A stretch of 64,000 nt of DNA from CAWINY01 sp963837635 (lineage in GTDB: Bacteria; Acidobacteriota; Terriglobia; Terriglobales; Acidobacteriaceae). This document shows positions 17,218 to 24,763 of the stretch, piece by piece; positions within the stretch are counted from its first letter, which is position 1, and the number at the start of each line of letters is the position of its first letter. A program made the translations under genes and the position numbers. The stretch is taken from contig CAWINY010000007.1 of NCBI GenBank assembly GCA_963837635.1, forward strand, positions 806,001 to 870,000. Direction: 5' to 3'. The notes under the pieces were generated by a model, which did not search any database, was not told the DNA's origin, and saw nothing but the letters and a program-made list of their open reading frames with translations.

Positions 17218-17583
17218 ATGCCGAAAAGAGTATTGATCGTAGATGATTCGGTCATGGTTCGTCAGATGGTGTCGTTCACCCTGCGCCAGGCTGGATTCGA
17301 AGTCTCCGAGGCGATGAACGGACAGGAGGGGCTACGGAGAATTGGTGAACACCCTCCCGACCTTATCATCACCGATCTCAACATGCCAGTCATGGACGGC
17401 ATCACCTTTATCCGCAATGCTCGTGGCCTCGCGACAACTCGTTACGTTCCAATTCTGATGCTGACCACTGAAAGTCAGATGGAGAAGAAAAACCAGGGCA
17501 AGACGGCCGGGGCGACGGGGTGGATTGTTAAGCCGTTCGACCCGCCCAAGCTGCTGACGGTCATTTCCAAAGTGCTGCCTTGA
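17218..17583 (+). CDS. cheY: CheY-like single-domain response regulator
   Basis: Seen: 121 aa, one receiver domain only: VLIVDDS, phospho-acceptor D53 in ITDLNMPVMDG, T83/T84 in LMLTTES and K105 in WIVKPFDPP. Role: the output regulator phosphorylated by CheA; its target (flagellar switch or pilus system) is not encoded in the window. It starts 75 bp after cheB. The next gene encodes a coiled-coil protein with a possible CheZ-like phosphatase motif. Confidence 0.93.
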   Translation: MPKRVLIVDDSVMVRQMVSFTLRQAGFEVSEAMNGQEGLRRIGEHPPDLIITDLNMPVMDGITFIRNARGLATTRYVPILMLTTESQMEKKNQGKTAGATGWIVKPFDPPKLLTVISKVLP

Positions 17584-17662
17584 TTCTTGGGCGGGGCGTC
17601 CATCGAGGAGCACGGTAGATCCGCGCGTTTTCGCAGGGGCAACTTGAAAAGTTAATCCCAGA

Positions 17663-19438
17663 ATGAAACGTTTTCTCAAGTCCAATGTGCCTGTTCCCTC
17701 GCTGAAGAGGCCGGCGATTCTACTCGCTGAAATCAGGGGCGAGTTGCGTCAGTTGGACACGACTGCGGCGCAGGAACTGCTTTGGGCTGCCGGAAACCTA
17801 CAACCCGTTGCCATGAAGGCTCGCGAGATCAATGTCGTGTCGCGAGAAGTTGCCGAGCTTGCGGCGGGCGAGGGATGTCGCAGTGCGATTACCATCTTGC
17901 GAGAAATGATCGGGGATACCGAACGAGTGCAGGAGATAGTAGACCAGGGCCGGGGACAACTGAATAGGATTAGGGCGAAGTTAGGGGAATGCCGCCCCCC
18001 GCTTTCTCGCATGGCACAACTGCCGCAATTGCTGAGCGCGATTTCTATTCTGGTCCGCATCGAAGCCAACCGCCTAAGCGGCAATGTCGATGATGATTCA
18101 TTCCTGGCAAACGCGCTGGCTGGTCTGGCTGGACAGGTTCGCAGGTACACAGATGATATTTCTGGAAATACAGAAACAGTAACTCAATTGGTTGGGCGCA
18201 TCTTGCGGGAAACCAGTCGCGCGGAAGATCAATTACACGAGCAGCGAGCGACCCTGGTGAATCGGACGCAACTCATTCTAGATTCACTGCTCACTCGGGT
18301 TGAGATTTCCAGTTCGACGGCCCGAAGTATTGACGAGCGATATGTGGCCATCCGGAGGTCGATCGATAACATTGTAATGTCCTTGCAGGTGCAGGATATC
18401 GCGCACCAGCGCATCGAGCATGTCGGGGAGGCCATTGCGCGACTGGAGAATAACTCGGAGTTCACCGCGGATTGTGGAGCCGTGGTGGCATTGCAACGCT
18501 CCCAGTTAGCGGCTACGCGCGAGTTGGTGTTAAGTTCGCTCGACTCGATGATCGACGACCTGAATTCCGTATCTGCACGAATCCGTGAGCTGACTTCGGA
18601 CACGGCCACACTGGCCTCTGAGGCAGCCGAGGACGGCGGCGGCTCTTTCGGTTCCACCATTGAAAGCGGGTTCCGAGTTATTGGTCCCGTGTTCGCTCGA
18701 TACTTCGAGTTGTCTCGCAAGGTCTGCTCTGCGTTCAGTGTGGTCCTTTCCTCCGTGGTCGAGATGGGCAAAGGTGTAAAGGAGCTGAAGGACATCCAAT
18801 TCAAAATCCACCTGACTGCGCTGAATGCCATCATCGAGATAGAAGGGCTGGGCGCTGATGGCGTTGCTCAGAGGGCGCTTGGAACGGAAATACAACAAAT
18901 CGCCGAAACAGCCAGGCCGGATACGGAGGCACTCCATACGGTTCTTGCCGCTATCGGCGAAACGATTCGCTCCACGACAACGGGTCGCGCCAGCAACTGT
19001 GACTCGGCTGAAATCTCGCGCGACATGGAGAGCGTACGACGCCAGTTGAGTGCGTTGTCGGACTCGGTTTTGACCCGCAACCAGGCGGTCTCCGAAAAGT
19101 TGAAAGCTGTGCTGCAGATGGTTGATGACTTAGCCACCCACTTGCGTACGACGGCAGCGTTGACGGACCGGCGCAACGTGCTTGCAGCAGCTTTCGACAG
19201 AGCTCTAGCAGTCCTGGACGGCGTTCTCGAACAGGTCGGGTATGGGAATCAGCCAGCCTCACCTCCTGGACGGCAGAACCAAGATGCGAGTTTAGCCGCG
19301 ATCTATTCGATGGAGTCCGAACGTCGCCTTCACCGGGAACACTTCGGCAACCCACGCCCAACAGATACGGGGAAAGAAAGCGAATCCGATGCCCGCGCGG
19401 CGTCCGTCTCCTTAGGCGAGGGAATCGAATTGTTCTGA
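17663..19438 (+). CDS. Chemotaxis-associated coiled-coil protein with CheZ-like DxxxQ motif
   Basis: Seen: 591 aa, soluble, mostly helical. At 236-256, NIVMSLQVQDIAHQ followed by RIEHV gives D245 and Q249, the same D-x3-Q spacing as the catalytic Asp/Gln of the CheY phosphatase CheZ. At 377-392 DIQFKIHLTALNAIIE resembles the hairpin tip of chemoreceptors, though the surrounding helix (EIEGLGADGVAQ) departs from the conserved tip. Before it comes an amphipathic heptad pattern. I do not recognise a named family. Position directly after cheY supports a chemotaxis role; a CheY-P phosphatase or a receptor-like scaffold are the two readings. The N-terminal 60 residues show nothing specific. Confidence 0.75.
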   Translation: MKRFLKSNVPVPSLKRPAILLAEIRGELRQLDTTAAQELLWAAGNLQPVAMKAREINVVSREVAELAAGEGCRSAITILREMIGDTERVQEIVDQGRGQLNRIRAKLGECRPPLSRMAQLPQLLSAISILVRIEANRLSGNVDDDSFLANALAGLAGQVRRYTDDISGNTETVTQLVGRILRETSRAEDQLHEQRATLVNRTQLILDSLLTRVEISSSTARSIDERYVAIRRSIDNIVMSLQVQDIAHQRIEHVGEAIARLENNSEFTADCGAVVALQRSQLAATRELVLSSLDSMIDDLNSVSARIRELTSDTATLASEAAEDGGGSFGSTIESGFRVIGPVFARYFELSRKVCSAFSVVLSSVVEMGKGVKELKDIQFKIHLTALNAIIEIEGLGADGVAQRALGTEIQQIAETARPDTEALHTVLAAIGETIRSTTTGRASNCDSAEISRDMESVRRQLSALSDSVLTRNQAVSEKLKAVLQMVDDLATHLRTTAALTDRRNVLAAAFDRALAVLDGVLEQVGYGNQPASPPGRQNQDASLAAIYSMESERRLHREHFGNPRPTDTGKESESDARAASVSLGEGIELF

Positions 19439-19520
19439 AAACTGGATCAGGCTCCAGATTCTGGACAAACTAATCGGCGGGCACCCGCCCCACACCCAGC
19501 CGGATCTAGGTGAAAAGCCG

Positions 19521-19654
19521 TAGAAGTTGTTTCATAACCCGCTTTTTGGCCGGATGGGGAAAGCCCTCAGCGGCTAGAGCCGCCAAAATTGCGGCTCTGA
19601 AGCGGCACGGCTGAAGCCGTGCCCTTTCAAGGCCGAATTATGAAACAGCTTCTA
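19521..19654. repeat. MITE-like palindromic element, 134 bp
   Basis: Seen: ends TAGAAGTTGTTTCATAA and (reverse complement of the right end) TAGAAGCTGTTTCATAA form 17-bp terminal inverted repeats with one mismatch. Inside are two short hairpins, one of them GGCACGGCTGAAGCCGTGCC. No coding capacity. The inner hairpin resembles those at 44362-44513 and 52922-52959. It sits between the chemotaxis operon and the Crp-like gene. Confidence 0.8.
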
Positions 19655-19825
19655 GATCTCACTCCCGCGTTCTCGCTGAATGCAACAAACCGCCTTTCGC
19701 CGAGAGCGGCACATTTACTGCCTCCATTACGCTTTTGATCTCGTGAATCCGAGAATCTCCCAAAGAGCATCTGAAGGACGATTTCTGCAATTGCGAATGG
19801 CGGGATAATTGCAATAACATCAGTA

Positions 19826-20587
19826 ATGGAAGTTCGAACGGAAGTCCGAAGCAAAGACAGCAGGAATAGCACTGCTCCCGCACTTCCTGGCCATGTGTGC
19901 AATCTCTCTTGCGATGCGCTTCGGAGTGCAGATTTGCTGCAGAATCTTTCAGAACGCGATCTGCAGATGGTGCTGAGCAGAGCGTCTGCCCGCGATGTGC
20001 GCAAGGGAGTCTACCTATTTCTTCAGGGGGAACCCGCACGAGAACTGTTTATCCTACAAAGTGGTCGTATCCGGGTTCACGAGATTACCGAGAAGAGTCG
20101 CGACTTCCTCGTTCGATTCGTAGGGCCCGGACAGATATTCGGCAATCAGGCGGCCATTCCAGACGCGAACTATGGCGCTTTCGCCCGCTGCGAAACCACT
20201 TGCCGGGTGTGGATGTGGACCCAGGCCGCGCTGCGAGAGTTACTGGAGGAAGTACCTCGCCTGACATCCAATCTATTTGCGATCACGACGCGAATGCTGC
20301 ACCATCTGCGAGAGCGATATCGCCTTCTCGCGACCGAGTCGGTCGAAGACCGAATTGATTGGGCTCTGACGGAGTTGGCTAACAGCATTGGCACTCCACA
20401 GGGAGATGCCGTGGTCATCGCCGGCCAGGCGATTCAGAAGGACATTGCTGATCTTGCCAGTACGACACCGTATACAGTGAGCCGCGCACTCACCGATCAT
20501 GAGCGGCGGGGCGTCCTGACCAAGAAAGGCCGGCATATTCTACTCCACGTACCCATGACTCGCAGAGGCAACCCCAATGCCGGTTGA
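19826..20587 (+). CDS. Crp/Fnr-family transcriptional regulator
   Basis: Seen: 253 aa. A cyclic-nucleotide-binding-type beta roll (about 35-155: DLLQNLSERDLQMVLSRA, KGVYLFLQGEPARELFIL, GRIRVHEI, VGPGQIFGNQA), a long dimer helix (NLFAITTRMLHHLRERY) and a winged helix (IQKDIADLASTTPYTVSRAL, RRGVLTKKGRHILLHV). The beta roll lacks an obvious Fnr-type Cys set; the three scattered Cys (C26, C30 and near 123) do not match it. Known: Crp/Fnr regulators act as dimers on palindromic sites. Its target is unknown; adjacency to the chemotaxis operon is suggestive only. ATG 19826 lacks a strong ribosome site. Confidence 0.88.
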   Translation: MEVRTEVRSKDSRNSTAPALPGHVCNLSCDALRSADLLQNLSERDLQMVLSRASARDVRKGVYLFLQGEPARELFILQSGRIRVHEITEKSRDFLVRFVGPGQIFGNQAAIPDANYGAFARCETTCRVWMWTQAALRELLEEVPRLTSNLFAITTRMLHHLRERYRLLATESVEDRIDWALTELANSIGTPQGDAVVIAGQAIQKDIADLASTTPYTVSRALTDHERRGVLTKKGRHILLHVPMTRRGNPNAG

Positions 20588-20611
20588 AACTGCTCCGCGG
20601 GGTTACGAACC

Positions 20612-20893
20612 GTGGCGCAATCCGGTACTGCTTTGAAGCGCTACGTGCGCCCTGCCGCGAAGGACCTCGGCATCTCCATTGGCGGATGGCACGATTTCAG
20701 GCATAGCCTGACAACAGCGATGCGGCGCAATGGGGTGCATCCGAAGGTGATCTCAGGCATTCTCGGCCACGCCAACGTTTCACTGGCAATGGACGTTTAC
20801 GACCACGCGAATGTCGAGGATTTCCGTCAGCCGCTTTCCTTCGTAGCACGGGGGTTGTTACGAAATGTTATGAAGAATGCGGCCAACTCCTGA
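20612..20893 (+). pseudogene. Tyrosine recombinase (phage-type integrase), C-terminal remnant
   Basis: Seen: 93 codons with the end of a tyrosine recombinase: HDFRHSLTTAMRRNG (the HxxR box), LGHANVSLAMDVYDHA (the second His and the nucleophilic Tyr). The N-terminal arm-binding domain and the first catalytic Arg are missing, so it cannot be active alone. The frame ends 24 bp from the CCA end of tRNA-Lys. Known: integrases usually sit next to the tRNA gene they target, so this is probably the scar of a lost island or prophage. Confidence 0.8.
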
Positions 20894-20916
20894 CGCCGTG
20901 TTGATAACAAAGGAGT

Positions 20917-20919
<3 letters not shown>
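20883..20919. other. Inverted repeat between the integrase remnant and tRNA-Lys
   Basis: Seen: CCAACTCC (20883-20890) and GGAGTTGG (20912-20919) are perfect inverted arms that overlap the integrase end and the tRNA CCA. On the minus strand the hairpin could end the tRNA transcript; it could also be part of an old attachment site. Confidence 0.45.
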
Positions 20920-20992
<73 letters not shown>

Positions 20993-21619
20993 TACGATCA
21001 ATTGAATGGAATCAATCGTTTGAGTTGACCCACCTCGCGCCTGGCCGTACCCGTCTGCCGGCGGGCTCCACAAGCCGCTTCGCGGATGTCCGGATCATTT
21101 CCGGGACGGTGCACGTTCTGTGAGGTCACAATCATTGCAGTGAGTTGAGTATATCAGAGGATGTTCACCGCAGTCTGCCAGCAAATCCGAATTTCGCCCC
21201 CCCCCGAGAAGCGAGCGCTAGTCGAGGTCGCGCCCCGCGCCCTGGGCGGGTTGGTGTCTGGCTGAGACGGCCTCGTACAAACTTACAAAGTATTACCCGC
21301 AGCTTATGTGCGACGGGTTACAGCTAATCAAAGGTGAGAATTGAGTGTCGGGTGAGGCTGCCAGACACGGCTTGGCGCGCGCAGCGCTGCGGGTTGAATC
21401 GCGGCGTTGTCTGAAGGTATTCATCCTGAGTGCACATGGGCCTGCAGCCCACCGATCGAGAAGAAATCGGAGGGCGCTCCACACCTGCCCGCCGTTGGCG
21501 GATGTGGGATGACTTTCGACGTAGCGAAGGAATCTACGCCTTTGGTTTTGGCTTACGCTCCAGCTCAGAATGTGATCTGATGTTAAGCTACCAGGATATT
21601 TGGATTCAAGGGGTCGAGG
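20993..21619. other. Intergenic region upstream of the DUF2844 gene
   Basis: About 630 bp without a supported gene. It contains a run of nine C residues near 21198 and a palindrome at 21479-21508 of the same family as those at 43345-43369 and 52553-52583. Open frames overlapping 21430-21879 are out of frame with the DUF2844 gene and show no family features. Confidence 0.5.
21479..21508. repeat. Degenerate CCCACATCTGCC-type palindrome
   Basis: Seen: CCACACCTGCC and, after a short loop, GGCGGATGTGGG face each other. This is an imperfect copy of the perfect palindrome inside the gene at 51006-52907. Confidence 0.55.
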
Positions 21620-22078
21620 ATGCGTTGGACAACAGGCATTGCAGTCTTGGCCATGATGATGCTCGCACATCCCTTCGTGGCGCGTGCGGAGCTGGGTGGA
21701 GATGCTACCTCGGTGCAAAACGACCAGGCACGCATGAGGGCCAGCGTACGCAGCGTGCAGCAGGCCACCGCCTACACTCGTCAGGAAATCCAAACCCCTT
21801 CGGGGACGGTCATCCGGGAGTATGTTTCTCCCGCGGGCAAGGTGTTTGCGGTGTCCTGGGAAGGGCCCTTTCTTCCTGACCTGCAACAACTTCTGGGGAG
21901 CTACTTCGACCAGTTCTCCCAAGCGGTCCAGGCGCGAGGTCCGCGTCGGCGCGGACCGGTTTTGATCAATCAACCCGGGCTGGTGGTGGAGTCCGGGGGA
22001 CACATGCGAGCCTTCGTCGGCAGAGCCTACGTTCCAGGGATGCTGCCGGAAGGCGTGCGCGCCGAAGACATCCATTAG
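21620..22078 (+). CDS. DUF2844 secreted protein
   Basis: Seen: 152 aa. Signal peptide (MRWTTGIAVLAMMMLAHPFVARA), then ELGGDATSVQNDQARMRASV, QEIQTPSGTVIREYVSPAGKVF, VSWEGPFLPDLQQLLG, and a C-terminal half VVESGGHMRAFVGRAYVP. This order matches DUF2844, a secreted family of unknown function usually encoded next to DUF3443, as here (29 bp gap). AAGGGG precedes ATG 21620. The pairing suggests joint export or a protease/partner unit, but no experiment is known to me. Confidence 0.85.
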   Translation: MRWTTGIAVLAMMMLAHPFVARAELGGDATSVQNDQARMRASVRSVQQATAYTRQEIQTPSGTVIREYVSPAGKVFAVSWEGPFLPDLQQLLGSYFDQFSQAVQARGPRRRGPVLINQPGLVVESGGHMRAFVGRAYVPGMLPEGVRAEDIH

Positions 22079-22107
22079 TCCATTCGTAGTTCATTCGCGG
22101 AGGATTC

Positions 22108-23382
22108 GTGCGAGCGTTCCTGATTGCAGCAGCATGCGCAGCCTTGTCATTCACCGTTGCCTGCGGCGGCGGTGGATCATCATCCATGAATAGAGGGTCG
22201 GCAACCTGCACGGCCACAACGGCCACACCGGTTGGGCTGACTCAACAGGTGCAAAACCCGGTATCGATGTTTCCGCAGGACAACAATGGCGTGATCCTGG
22301 AGCTTCCCTCGATCCTATCCCCGTCCGGAGCGTTCAACGTCCCGGGCTTCATGGTGTTTGGCATTGGGACCGAAGCGAACAATTCGCTGGGCAGCAGCGC
22401 CACTGTGCTGAATTTGAATTCCGCTGGGATGTTCACCACTACGTTTAACGGCGTGTCCTACCCAAACAGCTTCGTTGATAGCGGTTCTAACGGCCTTTTC
22501 TTCCCCAATACGCTGAACATCTCTACTACGTGTACCTCTAGCGCGGGTTTCTACTGCCCGAGTTCTCCTGTGCCTTCGCAGGCAACGCCCGGAACGGCCA
22601 GCCCTGTTGACTTCACTGTGGTGAGCGCCGATCAGCTCTTCTCTGGCACCAACACCGCCTTTAACGATCTGGCGGGGCCTAGCTCAAACCTGACGGGGCC
22701 TAGCTCGCCCTTCGACTGGGGACTGCCCTTCTTCTTCGGCAACAATGTATTCACCAATTTCGAGAATCAGTCGGGGAACGGCGCGTACGTTGCGTACATT
22801 CCCAACCCCAGCCCGAGTGTTTCCTTACAGGATCCTAACGTAGTGCAAATTACGGTCGATGCCGGTCCTACTGGTCTTACCCTAAGAGACGCTAATACCG
22901 TGTTCGTCAGCATCAAAATTTGCGTTCCGAACACCTCCACTTGCCAGACAATCGACCATGTGCTGGTCGATACCGGGTCCTCTGGACTGCGGATTTTTAA
23001 TTCAGCGCTGACGCTTTCGTTGCCGGCGGAGACTGTCGGCGGCAATCCGCTGGCCAACTGTGCTCGGTTCGTCGATAGCAGTTTCCTTTGGGGATCGGTC
23101 AGGACAGCCGATATCACGCTGGGAGGCGAGACAGCCAGTGCCGTGCCCATTCAGGTCATCGGCGACCCCGCCTTTCCTACGGTAGCGCCGGCATGCTCGA
23201 CTGGCGGCCACGACGCGGGCAACCTCAATGCCTTGGGGTCCAACGGCATCTTGGGAGTGGGAATATTCCTCCATGACTGCGGCAGCGGCTGCGTGTCGGG
23301 CACTCCAGGTCCTTATTGGGCATGTTCGTCCTCGGGCCAACAAGGTAGCAGCAGCGGCAACGGCGGCGGCAAGTCAGAGTAA
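22108..23382 (+). CDS. DUF3443 lipoprotein with two pepsin-like DTG motifs; halves apparently swapped
   Basis: Seen: 424 aa from GTG 22108 (GGAGG upstream), a signal peptide with likely lipid Cys C19 followed by Gly/Ser. Two motifs resemble aspartic peptidase active sites: FVDSGSNGLFFP (D124) and LVDTGSSGLRIF (D288). From memory of DUF3443 members, the usual order is the VDAGP...DTG half first and the QQVQNPV...DSG...DWGLPFFFG half last, ending near GPYVAF. Here the QQVQNPV half (46-230) comes first and the VDAGP half (250-408) second, joined by IPNPSPSVSL. The chain then ends soon after YWACSSSG with a Gly/Ser tail. The order claim rests on recall of the family, not a search. Confidence 0.85.
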   Translation: MRAFLIAAACAALSFTVACGGGGSSSMNRGSATCTATTATPVGLTQQVQNPVSMFPQDNNGVILELPSILSPSGAFNVPGFMVFGIGTEANNSLGSSATVLNLNSAGMFTTTFNGVSYPNSFVDSGSNGLFFPNTLNISTTCTSSAGFYCPSSPVPSQATPGTASPVDFTVVSADQLFSGTNTAFNDLAGPSSNLTGPSSPFDWGLPFFFGNNVFTNFENQSGNGAYVAYIPNPSPSVSLQDPNVVQITVDAGPTGLTLRDANTVFVSIKICVPNTSTCQTIDHVLVDTGSSGLRIFNSALTLSLPAETVGGNPLANCARFVDSSFLWGSVRTADITLGGETASAVPIQVIGDPAFPTVAPACSTGGHDAGNLNALGSNGILGVGIFLHDCGSGCVSGTPGPYWACSSSGQQGSSSGNGGGKSE

Positions 23383-23607
23383 TCTCGCCCAATCGAACGG
23401 GCACACTCTGCTATCATTTCCGGTTTCAACCGCGACGAGCGCCCAGCGCTCGTCGGAAGCCCAAGAGCTGCCGCGGACCAGCTGATCCCATTGGAAAAAA
23501 GACAACGCGCGAATCTGTACGGTTCAACGACCAAGGATCGTCAGGCCTGCGCCGCTGCTTCCGCTGCACTCATCCAATAACGAAGGATTTCTACTCTGGA
23601 GGCCTTA

Positions 23608-23832
23608 ATGAACGAAGTTCCCCTTTCCACCCTGGGGTCCCGCCGCAACGAAGACATCGCGCTCGACATGATGAAGTTCATCGCCGCGACCACCGGCTAC
23701 GGTAAGGCCGTCGGCGCGCCCGGTGGCGCCGGTTTTTCGGGCGCCGCTTCTCCCAGCAAGCCCGAAGATTACGCCAAGCAACTGCTAGAGCTCTACGGCC
23801 GCTGCCTGGCTGCGGTGCAGGGGAAGGGATAA
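23608..23832 (+). CDS. Small conserved-looking hypothetical protein
   Basis: Seen: 74 aa with a good ribosome site (TGGAGG, spacing 7). The sequence has a helix with IALDMMKFIAATTGYGKAVG, a flexible Gly/Ala/Ser stretch, and a second helix PEDYAKQLLELYGRCLAAVQ. It is soluble, with no signal peptide. I do not recognise a family. It sits between the DUF3443 gene and a heptad repeat, with no shared operon evident. Confidence 0.65.
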   Translation: MNEVPLSTLGSRRNEDIALDMMKFIAATTGYGKAVGAPGGAGFSGAASPSKPEDYAKQLLELYGRCLAAVQGKG

Positions 23833-23849
23833 AAAGCGTTGCTGATGAC

Positions 23850-24000
23850 GGGTACCGGGTAACAGGTACCAGGTAGCAGGTAATAGGTACTTGGGGTAAA
23901 AGGAGTTGCACCTTTCTCCAGCTTGGGCGAATGCCAAACTCGGTTTTGACCGGATGCCGAGAGCTGCACCTGATCCTGATACCTGATACCTGGCACCTGA
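23850..24000. repeat. Heptad-array hairpin, GGTANCA type
   Basis: Seen: left arm 23850-23896 is a run of 7-nt units (GGGTACC, GGGTAAC, AGGTACC, AGGTAGC, AGGTAAT, AGGTACT). Right arm 23967-24000 has units of the complementary type (TGATCC, TGATACC, TGATACC, TGGCACC). A spacer of about 70 bp separates them. No coding capacity. Confidence 0.8.
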
Positions 24001-24008
24001 AACACAAC

Positions 24009-24043
24009 GGCCCCGGATTGCAGCCTGCGCTGTCCGGGGCCGT
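24009..24043 (-). terminator. Rho-independent-like hairpin after the H1-like gene
   Basis: Seen: CGGCCCCGG (24009-24017) and CCGGGGCCG (24035-24043) form a 9-bp GC-rich stem; read on the minus strand it is followed by TTGTGTTT. It lies 32 bp after the stop of the H1-like gene. Confidence 0.6.
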
Positions 24044-24074
24044 GAGTTCTCCTTGAGAATAGAGTGAATCGCAC

Positions 24075-24557
24075 TTAACGGCGGCGTGACGACTTTTTCG
24101 CCGCTTTCTTGACGCTCTTTTTCGCTGCGGCTTTCTTGGCAGTCTTTTTGGCCGGAGCCTTCTTGGCCGCCTTCTTTGCCGGAGCTTTCTTTGCCGGAGC
24201 TTTCTTTGCCGGAGCTTTCTTGGCCGTAGCTTTCTTGGCCGCCTTCTTTGCCGGAGCTTTCTTGGCGGTCTTTTTCGCCGCTTTCTTGGCAGGTTTCTGA
24301 GCGGCCTTCTTGACTGCCTTCTTAGCCGCCTTCTTTACGGCCTTCTTCGGCGCACGGCGGGGAGCCGCCGGCTTCGGTTCGGCCTCGGGCGTCTCCTCGG
24401 GAGTTACGCCAACCTCTTCGTCACCCGCTTCTTCTTCCTCTTCTTCTTCCTCTTCTTCTTCTTCGTAATCTTCGTCTAGCGACTCCTCGTATCCACCGGT
24501 TTCGCTAAACTCGTCATTTTCGTCGTCCCGTGCCCAAAGGGTCTTGTCGTCCGCCAT
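24075..24557 (-). CDS. Histone H1-like Lys/Ala-rich protein with acidic N-terminus
   Basis: Seen: 160 aa in two parts. Residues 1-60 are acidic, with an uninterrupted run of twelve Glu; residues 65-160 are repeats of KKAAKK/APAKKA with Pro/Ala, typical of bacterial H1-like (AlgP/HctB-type) proteins. The C-terminal part should bind DNA non-specifically; the acidic head may mask it or bind basic partners. The repeat DNA gives long open frames on the other strand, which are shadows. Confidence in the coding strand is high because of the composition. Confidence 0.85.
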   Translation of the reverse strand: MADDKTLWARDDENDEFSETGGYEESLDEDYEEEEEEEEEEEEAGDEEVGVTPEETPEAEPKPAAPRRAPKKAVKKAAKKAVKKAAQKPAKKAAKKTAKKAPAKKAAKKATAKKAPAKKAPAKKAPAKKAAKKAPAKKTAKKAAAKKSVKKAAKKSSRRR

Positions 24558-24763
24558 GTGTCCTTTGCAATCCTTTCCCGCCCCGCCGTGGGAGCGCCCC
24601 GCACCTGATGATTACCGCAGAACCCGCGCAAAATATAACGAACAAAACCGGCGCGGATTATAGCACAGCGCTTGCTCCAACTTTAAAGGCCATGATTAGC
24701 GACGACGAATTGCGGCGCAAGCCACTGTCGGATCTTGCTGGTGGATCGGACTGGAAGGAAGCT

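Noticed and set aside
21430..21879. 149-codon plus-strand frame overlapping the DUF2844 gene
   Set aside because: Out of frame with a well-supported gene and without family features.
24109..24300. Hydrophobic repeat protein on the plus strand opposite the H1-like gene
   Set aside because: The FFAGAFF-type repeat is only the complement of Lys/Ala codons.
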